Positions 16,879 through 25,192 of a stretch of 64,000 nt of DNA are shown in pieces. This stretch comes from Arundinibacter roseus (GTDB taxonomy: Bacteria; Bacteroidota; Bacteroidia; Cytophagales; Spirosomataceae), in the NCBI RefSeq assembly GCF_004348825.1, contig NZ_SMJU01000011.1, positions 1 to 64,000 on the forward strand. The letters run 5' to 3'. The first letter of the stretch is position 1. The number at the start of each line of letters is the position of its first letter. A model generated the notes under the pieces. That model had not been told where the DNA came from. It searched no databases and worked only from the letters and a program-made list of their open reading frames with translations. The position numbers and the translations under genes are program-made.

Positions 16879-18849
16879 TTATTTTACCGGCGTGACTTCA
16901 AATGTCAGAACGCCATTCAGCCCTTTATTTTTTACCTCGAAAACGAGCCTATTCACCTCATTTCCAAGGTTACTTAGTAATTTGGGATCATCAATTTTGA
17001 TGTTTTCAATGCTGGCGGTCAATAAATCCTGATTGTATTTCATTTGCATGTCAAAATCATCGCCCCTTAGTCGGATCATACCCGGCTGAATGATTTCGGC
17101 GGGTAGTTTTGTCATGAAGTGCAGACTGGTCTTACCGGAATTTTCGGCCAGCTGATACTGATCCCGAATGATGAATTTCTTACCCCGCTGCAAGGTGTAG
17201 GTACGCTGCCAGGATTTTACATGAGCCTGCTCGGTGTAGGCTTTGGCAAGATCGGTTGAGTAACTTATGGCATTTTTTGAGGGTGTATAGCTGGAATTAG
17301 TGGCTTTAAATGCTCCCCCATTTTTTTGACCTAAACCATTGATGACGGGAAGGTTATGGTAGTTGGACTGCATCGTCCAGATGTCGTACCGGCCCCGGCC
17401 GAAGGTCTCGCGGGTATACGTACCTACTCCCAGGTCGATAAATATCGGATCGCCATTAAAATGCAGCATAAAAGAACCCACGTCATTGTGGTTGTGCTGC
17501 TCGTTGTTGCTGCCACCTTTGGCAGAAAAATAAAAACCATCGGTTGTACCGGCCTGATCCCGTGCTATGACAGCATCCCAATCCGGGAAATAAAATTCAG
17601 AAATTAGTGGCTCCTTCGGAGTTGTGGCTGCCCAATTGATGGGTTCAAAGAGAATTTCCAGGGATTCCCCAATTCTTCCCCCGAGGCCCCCATCCTGATC
17701 GCCTGAATGCTTATGGAGAAAAGCGGCAAAGCCGGTAAGTTCCGGGTCGTCAATCCGCGTACCGATTCGGTGCAGGGGCGCCGGTCCACGCTCAATTTTG
17801 TGGGCAGCATCGGCATAGTTGGTATAGTACATCCCTTTGCTGATGTAAACCCGGTAAATGTAGCGCGCCATTTCCTTGACTTTCTGATTTTGAAAGATGT
17901 CGATCTGACCCTTGGTTACCCGGTGTACGAGATCCAGATAACTATAAAACCGCCCTACGGCACTACTCCAGTAACCAGGCCCCTCGCTACACGAACCATC
18001 CTGGGGGTAATTGTTAATAAACTGGTCGACTGATCCCAGGCTTTTGTACAAAGCATCTGCTTTTTTGACAGGATCCTGCTCCATCAGCAGAATGCAGGTG
18101 AGCACATTGTAGTTGACCCATGGATTCCAGTTATTGACATTGCCTTCTCCCCGCCAGCCGTATATCCACCAAAAGTCATTCCGGGTATAGTAAGGCTCCA
18201 AAACTTTCCGGTTCAGCTCGTCTTTTATTCGTTTAGAGATCACCGGGCTTACCTTATCAAATTCGTCGTGAAGAAAATAGAACGACCAGGCCAGGTCGGC
18301 CGCCAGATCACCGACCACCAAATCGATCACCGGATCGTCCAGGTCGGGTACCACGGTGGTCGGTTTGTCCATTGAACCTTCGTGGCCATAGAGGTAAAAA
18401 TGCGCGGACGAGCCCCAGTAGGTTCTCTCACAAAGACTGAACACACCATTGATGAGGTCATCCCGAAATCGACCCTTCCCTTCCATGAGCTCAGCCATTA
18501 GCAAGGCCCGAAACGCCTCGCTGAATTCCCGGTTTTTATCGTCTACAATAGCCCGGTTTCCGCTTCTGGTAAATTCAAGATAATCAGTCGCTTTGATTGA
18601 TGGCCACTCAAAACCCAAATACTTTTCTCCTTGTTTGATGGCATTTGTCCGGGTTTGTTCCGGCAGTTTGGTCCAGGCGTCGCGGTCGGTGTAGGCTGGA
18701 TAATTAATCCAGCTATGATCCCGCACCAGGGCTTTATTGATATCGCCGCGCGAATAGGTATTGGTAATAACGTTGGTTAATTCCTGAGCCTTCGCAGAAT
18801 TTAGCACCAGAAAACCAGCCAGAAATACGATGCTTAAATAGTTTCTCAT
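16879..18849 (-). CDS. Heparinase II/III family polysaccharide lyase
   Basis: A 656-residue exported protein (signal peptide to about residue 22). The N-terminal two-thirds are an alpha/alpha toroid with NNWNPWVNYN and CSEGPGYW segments. The C-terminal third is the heparinase II/III-like beta-sandwich with NEQHNHNDVGSFMLHFNGDP and FIDLGVGTYT. Family members cleave uronate-containing glycans by beta-elimination, using His/Tyr residues. The exact lyase family cannot be fixed by eye. The neighbouring iduronate-type and GlcNAc-6-type sulfatases favour heparin/heparan sulfate or a related sulfated uronan. The stop is 45 bases before the PQQ dehydrogenase start. Confidence 0.88.
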   Translation of the reverse strand: MRNYLSIVFLAGFLVLNSAKAQELTNVITNTYSRGDINKALVRDHSWINYPAYTDRDAWTKLPEQTRTNAIKQGEKYLGFEWPSIKATDYLEFTRSGNRAIVDDKNREFSEAFRALLMAELMEGKGRFRDDLINGVFSLCERTYWGSSAHFYLYGHEGSMDKPTTVVPDLDDPVIDLVVGDLAADLAWSFYFLHDEFDKVSPVISKRIKDELNRKVLEPYYTRNDFWWIYGWRGEGNVNNWNPWVNYNVLTCILLMEQDPVKKADALYKSLGSVDQFINNYPQDGSCSEGPGYWSSAVGRFYSYLDLVHRVTKGQIDIFQNQKVKEMARYIYRVYISKGMYYTNYADAAHKIERGPAPLHRIGTRIDDPELTGFAAFLHKHSGDQDGGLGGRIGESLEILFEPINWAATTPKEPLISEFYFPDWDAVIARDQAGTTDGFYFSAKGGSNNEQHNHNDVGSFMLHFNGDPIFIDLGVGTYTRETFGRGRYDIWTMQSNYHNLPVINGLGQKNGGAFKATNSSYTPSKNAISYSTDLAKAYTEQAHVKSWQRTYTLQRGKKFIIRDQYQLAENSGKTSLHFMTKLPAEIIQPGMIRLRGDDFDMQMKYNQDLLTASIENIKIDDPKLLSNLGNEVNRLVFEVKNKGLNGVLTFEVTPVK

Positions 18850-18913
18850 TCGTTCTTTTTATTTAAATTCTTGATTTCCAATCGAAAGTGTCCATGTTTC
18901 CTTTCCCGAAACA

Positions 18914-20449
18914 CTACTTTTTTACGGATGGATGCACGCCCCATTCGTACCTTCGTTCGGGGTTAAAGTCGGGATTTGGCACGGGAAATTCGGCACCCAC
19001 CTGGGTTTGCCAGCTTTGAAGTAGTTGGTGGAGTTCTTTGGTTTTGCTTTTAAAATCGGAGGCAAGATTGGTCGTTTCACCGATGTCATACGTGAGGTTG
19101 TAAAGCGCTTTTTCCCCGGTCATAAAATTTTCAATCAGTTTCCATTCACCCTGGCGAATAGCACCACTGGGAACATCGTGATGAAATACGGGATAATGCC
19201 AGTAAAGAGCCCGATTAAGATCGTGATTTCCGTCAAGGAGTGTGGGAACCATCGACTGTCCATCCCGATTTACCGGCTTCATCCCGGCCATTTCCATAAA
19301 GGTGGAGTAGAAATCATTGCTGATGACCATGGCCTCACTAATTGTCCCTGGTTTAACCGCCCCCGGCCATTTAACGATGAGCGGAATCCGGATTCCGCCT
19401 TCATAAATACTGCCTTTCTCGTTTCTTAACGGTGCATTTGAGGTCCCGATGAAACGCAACGGGCTGTCAGCATACATATGTTTTTTGGAATCGGCCAGGG
19501 TAACCCAGCGATCATGCCGGGAAATTTCATCCCGCTGTACTTTGGCAAAAGGATAAATATTTTCGCTGACTACTCCCCCATTATCAGAAGCAAACACCAG
19601 AATGGTATTTTCATCCAAACCGGCACTTTTCAACTTCGCCATGATCCTTCCCACACTTCGATCCAGGTGTTCGATCATGGCTGCGTAAACGGCATTTCCG
19701 GGGTAAGTTTTATCTTTTTTCTTTTGAAGATATTTGTCAATCAGATCTATATCTGCATCCAGCAGCACATGAACATCGTAATGGGCAAGCATTAGAAAAA
19801 AAGGTTTGTCCTTATTTTCTTCAATAAAATCAACCCCAAATTCGGTGATGCGGTCGCTGAACCGCAGGTCGCGGTAATCTTCCCGGGCAGGAATAAAAGT
19901 TGTGTTGTAAAACGACTGACCGACATTGGCAACATCAAAACCCTGGTTCACAGGATGATACGGTTTATTATTTCCCAAATGCCATTTTCCAAAATAGGCC
20001 GTTGCGTAGCCTGCATCCTTTAACTGCTCCGCAACGGTCTTGATTTCCTGGGGAAGAAACTGCGCCCGGTTGCTGGGAGTTCGTACTTGTTCATAGGGCC
20101 GCCAATGTCCGGGAATATGGCAGACAAATCCCAATCTTGCCGGGTATTGACCGGACATGATGCTGGCCCGGGTTGGGGAGCAAACCGGACCGGCCGAATA
20201 GGCGTCGGTAAACCGCATTCCTTCTCGGGCCAGTTTATCAATGTTTGGTGACTCATTGAAGCGGTTTCCATACGCCGGCAGATCGGCCCATCCCAGATCA
20301 TCCGCCAAAATGAAGATGATGTTCTTCTGCTTGGGGGGCTTTTGATTGCTGCTGGATTTTTGGGCGTTCACTTCACAGAAATTCGCACCGCAAACCAGAA
20401 GAACGAGGGTGTATAGAATCGATTTTTTTGTCATGTAAATTTTCATCAA
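18914..20449 (-). CDS. Type I sulfatase (arylsulfatase A-like)
   Basis: A 511-residue exported sulfatase; the first Met or MTKK five codons later could start it, and a signal region ends near CEVNAQ. It has metal-binding ADD (49-51), a CSPTR formylglycine motif at 90-94, FGKWHLGN, an ASDNGG segment and KGSIYEGGIRIPLIVKWPG. The long insert after the active site (GFVCHIPGHWRPYEQ) marks a subfamily seen in glycosaminoglycan and marine-glycan loci. Exact regiospecificity is unknown. It is 64 bases upstream of the lyase gene in the locus 1 operon. Confidence 0.9.
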   Translation of the reverse strand: MMKIYMTKKSILYTLVLLVCGANFCEVNAQKSSSNQKPPKQKNIIFILADDLGWADLPAYGNRFNESPNIDKLAREGMRFTDAYSAGPVCSPTRASIMSGQYPARLGFVCHIPGHWRPYEQVRTPSNRAQFLPQEIKTVAEQLKDAGYATAYFGKWHLGNNKPYHPVNQGFDVANVGQSFYNTTFIPAREDYRDLRFSDRITEFGVDFIEENKDKPFFLMLAHYDVHVLLDADIDLIDKYLQKKKDKTYPGNAVYAAMIEHLDRSVGRIMAKLKSAGLDENTILVFASDNGGVVSENIYPFAKVQRDEISRHDRWVTLADSKKHMYADSPLRFIGTSNAPLRNEKGSIYEGGIRIPLIVKWPGAVKPGTISEAMVISNDFYSTFMEMAGMKPVNRDGQSMVPTLLDGNHDLNRALYWHYPVFHHDVPSGAIRQGEWKLIENFMTGEKALYNLTYDIGETTNLASDFKSKTKELHQLLQSWQTQVGAEFPVPNPDFNPERRYEWGVHPSVKK

Positions 20450-20480
20450 AAATGAATTTCGTTCGTATTTCCACGGTTCC

Positions 20481-20565
20481 TAGGGCTTCACCCTACGTTT
20501 TTGGATTTCTTTCGTAGGGCATCACCCTATGCTGATAGATTCCGCCCTTTCAGGGCTGAAAATGA
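20481..20565. repeat. REP-like repeat, copy 2 (compound)
   Basis: Short palindromes follow one another: TAGGGC-TTCA-CCCTA (from 20481), GTAGGGC-ATCA-CCCTA (from 20514) and GCCCT-TTC-AGGGC (20543-20555). The second and third parts match, in the opposite orientation, the element at 530-580. It fills the gap between two sulfatase genes and may act as an mRNA-stabilising or transcription-slowing hairpin. Confidence 0.65.
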
Positions 20566-20596
20566 GATATTTAATCTCGTCCTTTTTACGTTTGGT

Positions 20597-21997
20597 CTAT
20601 TTTGTTGGGGCAGGAGTTATTGAGCTTTCCAACTCTTTATAGATTTTATCCAATTTCATCCTGTACTCCTTGACAACAGAAGAATATTCGGGCAATGCCG
20701 CCACATTTTTGTTTTGCTCTGGATCTTTTTGGTGGTCGAAGAGCATCATTTGTCCTTTGTTTTTGGGCTCAAACCAGTAGGCAAAAGCGTAGCGGTCCGT
20801 CATCAGGGCCCGTGCGCCCAGCCATTCGGAAACCACCGAATTTTTCCAGGAATCAGCTTTCCCCGCAATCAATGGGAGCAAACTCTCGCCGTGAAGCTGA
20901 TGCTTGCTCTGTATACCCATCAGCTCACAAAAGGTGGGGTACAAATCCACAAATTCTACAATCTGATCAAGTTTGGCAGGTTTTTGTCCGGGAATTTTCA
21001 GAATCAGGGGAGCATGGATGGCATCGTGCAGGGTGCTGTGTTTTCCCCAGTAGTTGTGCTGACCCAGTTGAAATCCGTGGTCGCCCAAAAGAACCACCAC
21101 CGTATTTTTTTCCAGATCCAGTCGTTTGAGCTCGGCAAGTACTTTCCCTATTTGCGCATCTATATAACTTACACAGGCATAGTAGCCATGCCGGGCTTGC
21201 TGATGAAATTCCGGCGTATTGTAGTGGTCGGTATATCCATAGCTGAGTATTTCCTTAGAGGGCTTGGCCGCTGCGGGTATATTTTCAGGTTCAAACGGAT
21301 TGTCAGCCAATGGCACATTTTTATACAAATCGTAGTACTTTTTAGGAGCATTAAATGGTAAATGAGGTTTGGAAAAACCAACAGCCATAAAAAAAGGCTG
21401 CCTGCTTCCGGCCAGGCGCTGCAGATCAAGAATTGATTTTTCCGCAAGTTGGCCGTCCGAATATGCATTGTCCTGTACATCGGCACTTTCAAAAAAAGGA
21501 CCGCGTTTGGTTTTACTATTCTGGTTTTCCTGTGTAATCGGATTGAGGAATTGGGGGCGGTCAGGACGCCAGGGTTTTTCCGACCAGCCGTGTTCACTGT
21601 CGTCTGCATCATGAAAAACCTTGCCATTAGACACCGTATAATATCCCTGATCCTTTAGGAGTTTAGGAAGCGTAGTTGCCGAAGGATAGTCTTTATCTGC
21701 CCGGCTTGTAAATGTAATGTAGCGCTGCGGAAAATGGGGACGAATCCCTGTGAGCAAACTCGCCCGAGAAGCTCCGCACACGGCCACGTTGCAATAAGCC
21801 CGGTTAAACTGTACGGACTCCGAGGAAAGCTTATCAATCATGGGCGACTTTACAACCTTATGCCCATAAGCCCCAAGCACCGGGACGAGATCATCCACAA
21901 AAATGAATAAAAAATTGGGCTTCTCAGGAGCTGGTTTATGGGTGGTAAATCCAACGGAAAAAAATACCAGCATCCAGCTGAAAATCTGTTTTTTCAT
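20597..21997 (-). CDS. Iduronate-2-sulfatase-like type I sulfatase
   Basis: A 466-residue exported sulfatase with metal-binding VDD (34-36). The formylglycine motif at 74-78 reads CGASR: the usual proline is alanine, a variant accepted in the C-x-(P/A)-x-R consensus. The SNGKVFHDADDSEHGWSEKPW segment and the GDHGFQLGQHNYWGKHS segment are typical of iduronate-2-sulfatases, which remove 2-O-sulfate from uronic acids. It sits 9 bases after the preceding sulfatase, indicating tight co-transcription. The substrate is inferred from family likeness. Confidence 0.88.
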   Translation of the reverse strand: MKKQIFSWMLVFFSVGFTTHKPAPEKPNFLFIFVDDLVPVLGAYGHKVVKSPMIDKLSSESVQFNRAYCNVAVCGASRASLLTGIRPHFPQRYITFTSRADKDYPSATTLPKLLKDQGYYTVSNGKVFHDADDSEHGWSEKPWRPDRPQFLNPITQENQNSKTKRGPFFESADVQDNAYSDGQLAEKSILDLQRLAGSRQPFFMAVGFSKPHLPFNAPKKYYDLYKNVPLADNPFEPENIPAAAKPSKEILSYGYTDHYNTPEFHQQARHGYYACVSYIDAQIGKVLAELKRLDLEKNTVVVLLGDHGFQLGQHNYWGKHSTLHDAIHAPLILKIPGQKPAKLDQIVEFVDLYPTFCELMGIQSKHQLHGESLLPLIAGKADSWKNSVVSEWLGARALMTDRYAFAYWFEPKNKGQMMLFDHQKDPEQNKNVAALPEYSSVVKEYRMKLDKIYKELESSITPAPTK

Positions 21998-22006
21998 GGT
22001 TTATAT

Positions 22007-23359
22007 TTAATTAAGTGACTGTATCATTTTTTTCCAGGTCTCCACTTTATCCATCAGCTGTGCCACTATCCCCGGGTTTTTGGAAGCCACATCCTGTTTC
22101 TCCCCAATGTCGGTGGCCAGATGAAATAAGACAGATGGCTCTTTGCTGTTTAAGGGAGCTACCAGTTTGTAGTCACCCCTGCGCGCATATATGGGCCGGG
22201 TTTCACCGCCCTGCCAAAAAAGAATCTCATGCGGATCAGCCCTAACCTTGCTCTGCAAATAGGGTATCAAGTCTACACCATCCGAAGGTGTTGCAGGGGC
22301 ATTGGCCATTTTTCGGAATGTTTCGAACAAATCCAGGGTACTCACCGGACGGGTATAGACCGAATTGGCTTTCAGATTTCGGGGCCATCTGAGGATAAAG
22401 GGAACGCGGATTCCGCCTTCCAGAAATTCCGCCTTACGCCCTGAAAGTGGTCCAGCTGAACCCACAATGGTGCTGTCCCAATGGGCAGGCCAGTTGAGAG
22501 CCGGATAATTTCGTCCCCATTCGGGGCCATTATCACTAACAAACACTACAAGCGTTTGCTCATCTACACCCGATTCTTCGAGTTGCCGGAGTACTTTGCC
22601 AACATTTTGATCCAGTGAATAAATCATGGCAGCGTACAATTGCATTATTTCCGGGGTAATGTGTTTGTATGTATCTTTCAATTCCAGCTGTGCCTGCCAG
22701 GGGCTATGGGGAGCATTGAAAGCCAAATACAAAAAGAAAGGTTGTTTGATAGAAGCCTGGGCTTTAATGAAACCAACGGCTGCATCCCCGTGGGCATCGG
22801 TCATGTAGGGTGTTTTCAGGCTATCGCTCCAGCCATGTTGCATGGGCTGCTTCAGTTTGCCCGTAAGCTTGCCTTCGGTATTTGGGAAATAATCCGCCCC
22901 ACCATTAATCTCATTAAATAATTCATCAAAAACATTTTTTACCGGACGGTTGATATGCCATTTGCCGATGTGCGCCGTACGATAGCCTACTTTTTTGAGC
23001 AGCTGTGGAATAAACAGTTGCTGCTGCGGAATTTTTGCACGCGGGCTCGTTTTGTTACTATACGCACCGTACCGCTGCTGGTAGTTGCCCGTCATCAAAC
23101 CTAGACGACTTGGGGCGCAGGTGGCAGCGGATGCATAGCCATCCGTGCACCGAATGCCCTGGTCTGCCAACCGGTCAATATTTGGCGTTTTTACTAGTTT
23201 TCCACCGTAACAACTCAGGTCTCCGTACCCCAAATCATCGGCCACGATTAGCACGATATTGGGTTTGGAAGATGATTGAGCCAGAAGTGAAATACTTATA
23301 AATAAACCTGTTATCCAAACAAACAAACTGAAAATCCGTTTTGCCAGTGTTGTATTCAT
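22007..23359 (-). CDS. Type I sulfatase (arylsulfatase-like)
   Basis: A 450-residue exported sulfatase; the signal peptide ends near residue 28 (LLAQ). It has VADD metal ligands (39-42), CAPSR formylglycine motif at 81-85, GKWHINRPVKNVFDE, FNAPHSPWQ and VFVSDNGPEWG. The overall shape resembles N-acetylgalactosamine/N-acetylglucosamine O-sulfatases of Bacteroidota. It is the first catalytic gene after SusC1/SusD1, separated by a 161-base gap that contains a 28-base perfect palindrome. Confidence 0.9.
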   Translation of the reverse strand: MNTTLAKRIFSLFVWITGLFISISLLAQSSSKPNIVLIVADDLGYGDLSCYGGKLVKTPNIDRLADQGIRCTDGYASAATCAPSRLGLMTGNYQQRYGAYSNKTSPRAKIPQQQLFIPQLLKKVGYRTAHIGKWHINRPVKNVFDELFNEINGGADYFPNTEGKLTGKLKQPMQHGWSDSLKTPYMTDAHGDAAVGFIKAQASIKQPFFLYLAFNAPHSPWQAQLELKDTYKHITPEIMQLYAAMIYSLDQNVGKVLRQLEESGVDEQTLVVFVSDNGPEWGRNYPALNWPAHWDSTIVGSAGPLSGRKAEFLEGGIRVPFILRWPRNLKANSVYTRPVSTLDLFETFRKMANAPATPSDGVDLIPYLQSKVRADPHEILFWQGGETRPIYARRGDYKLVAPLNSKEPSVLFHLATDIGEKQDVASKNPGIVAQLMDKVETWKKMIQSLN

Positions 23360-23376
23360 GCTATAAATTTGATGCC

Positions 23377-23404
23377 TCCTTTCTGCACCATGGTGCAGAA
23401 AGGA
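23377..23404. repeat. 28-base perfect palindrome between susD1 and sulfatase
   Basis: The two 14-base arms (TCCTTTCTGCACCA and its exact complement) meet without a spacer. A second palindrome CTGATAGTCTATCAG lies at 23502-23516, and AGTCTG/CAGACT arms at 23461-23500. Together they mark the SusD-to-sulfatase gap as structured RNA or a protein-binding site. With no loop it is more like a DNA-binding site or a processing stem than a classical terminator. Confidence 0.6.
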
Positions 23405-23520
23405 AAGTAGGTGATAATAGCCAGAAAAATCCGGTAATACTTAAAGAAATGGTATAACAAAGTCTGCCAGCTACCAAACGGGTTGAGTAATGGACAGACT
23501 TCTGATAGTCTATCAGGTAG

Positions 23521-25173
23521 TTACCAGCCGGGATTTTGAGTCATATTTTCGTTGAGGTCTATTTCATTGGCGGGTATTGGCCACAGGTAGTCTTTTTCAG
23601 TAAATGATTTTTTATAAAAAACCCTTTCAAACCGGTAGTCCAAAACTTCATGATTTAGTCCAAAAACAGGGTCATCGGTATGAGCTGTCCGCCAGCGTTT
23701 TAAATCAAAGTAAAGATGCCCTTCAAACAAAAATTCTTTGGCACGTTCCAGCCGAATATTCTGCCGCATTTCATCTTTTGATAGTCCGTCCGGCAAAGTC
23801 ACTACCCCGCCGCGTGCACGAACTTTATTCACCGCAGTATATACATCAGCCGAAGCCCCGCTTATTTCGTTTCGTGCTTCGGCATACATCAAAAGCACGT
23901 CTGAAAAGCGGATCACCGGATAGTTCATCGGTGAATCTTCGCGAAAGAGCGTATGTTGATCGCCGATTGTCAAAAACTTACGAATGAGCACCTTGGCATC
24001 GGCCTGCCCAGTCGTATTCAGTGCTCTTGGTGTAGCGTTTACGTAGGGTGTAAAGGGCCAATAAAGTTTGAATGTTACGTTGCCAGCCCCCACAAATGTA
24101 GAGCCAGGCAAAATAGCGCTCTTGTGTATACGTTGGTCTACGTCCTCAAAGGTTTCAATATACCAACTGGTTAAATCTACCCCGTGCGCTACATCATTTG
24201 AGTAGCTGCTTCTTCTGGGTATGGTTGAAAAATCAATGGGGCTGCCATCGAGTTTGGTAAATACTTTCAGCATGTGCGAGCTCATGGCAGCCCGGTCGCC
24301 TCCGTTTATCTGCACCGACCGATGCCCGTACCATCTATTGAATGAACTGCCAAGCCCTTCCTGTTCCACATATTGCAGTTCAAATACTGATTCTTTATTA
24401 TTTTTTGTATTGATGTTAAAATTATCGCTGTAATCGGCCATTAGGTCATACGTAAATGGTGCTTTTAGCAGTTTTTCAAACTCTGCCGCTGCCAGGTCCC
24501 ATTTTTGTTGGTATAAATAGGTTTTACCCAGCATCGCTATGGCAGCACCTTTGGTAACTCTTCCCTGATCGCTGGCAGAACCATACGAAACCGGCAACAC
24601 ATCAATCGCCTCTTTGAAATTCTGAATGATAAAATCTTGTACCTGCTGTTCGCTATTTCGAGGGAGATAGGTTTCGGTTACCGGTGTAGGTTTGTCAAGA
24701 AGAATGACGCCTCCGTAGAAATTATTCAGGTAAAAATAGCAAAGCCCCCGGATGAACTTAGCCTCTCCAATCATGCGTTTTCGCAGATCGTCAGAAACGG
24801 CTTCATTACCATCCAGGCCCGAAATCACATCATTAGCATAGATGATCGGGCGGTAAAAATTCCTATAATTGGCCTGAATGTTGGCATCACGGGCCGTTGC
24901 CAGTCCCATTGCATGGGTCATCCCCCAGGGGGCACGGAGCTGATCAAATCCTTCCGGGCCCAGGTTGGTGACATAGTTAAAAAATTCTGCTTCAAACGAG
25001 CGATTGGCCAGGGTACTGTACACGCCATTCATGGCCATGAGTGCGTTGGCATCTGAATTGAAGATAAGGGAGGTGGACAAACCGTCGTAGGGCGCGGTGT
25101 CCAGAAATCCATCATTACAACCGATATTGAAGGTCAGCAGAAAGATCAGTAGTATATATAGTTTCTTTTTCAT
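23521..25173 (-). CDS. SusD/RagB-like glycan-binding lipoprotein (pair 1)
   Basis: A 550-residue surface lipoprotein with lipobox cysteine C19 (FNIGC). It has an N-terminal helical region with GEAKFIRGLCYFYLNNFYGGV, a DVLLMYAEARNE segment, and a C-terminal LERAKEFLFEGHLYFDLKRWR block, ending IPANEIDLNENMTQNPGW. All are SusD hallmarks. It begins 19 bases after the SusC1 stop and forms the glycan-binding lid of that transporter. Confidence 0.95.
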   Translation of the reverse strand: MKKKLYILLIFLLTFNIGCNDGFLDTAPYDGLSTSLIFNSDANALMAMNGVYSTLANRSFEAEFFNYVTNLGPEGFDQLRAPWGMTHAMGLATARDANIQANYRNFYRPIIYANDVISGLDGNEAVSDDLRKRMIGEAKFIRGLCYFYLNNFYGGVILLDKPTPVTETYLPRNSEQQVQDFIIQNFKEAIDVLPVSYGSASDQGRVTKGAAIAMLGKTYLYQQKWDLAAAEFEKLLKAPFTYDLMADYSDNFNINTKNNKESVFELQYVEQEGLGSSFNRWYGHRSVQINGGDRAAMSSHMLKVFTKLDGSPIDFSTIPRRSSYSNDVAHGVDLTSWYIETFEDVDQRIHKSAILPGSTFVGAGNVTFKLYWPFTPYVNATPRALNTTGQADAKVLIRKFLTIGDQHTLFREDSPMNYPVIRFSDVLLMYAEARNEISGASADVYTAVNKVRARGGVVTLPDGLSKDEMRQNIRLERAKEFLFEGHLYFDLKRWRTAHTDDPVFGLNHEVLDYRFERVFYKKSFTEKDYLWPIPANEIDLNENMTQNPGW

Positions 25174-25192
25174 TTGGTCTGTACGATTAAGG

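Noticed and set aside
23377-23516. Invertible promoter or phase-variation site at the palindromes
   Set aside because: No second, oppositely oriented copy flanks a promoter, and no intact invertase gene is nearby; the only recombinase is a dead fragment at 52004-52251.
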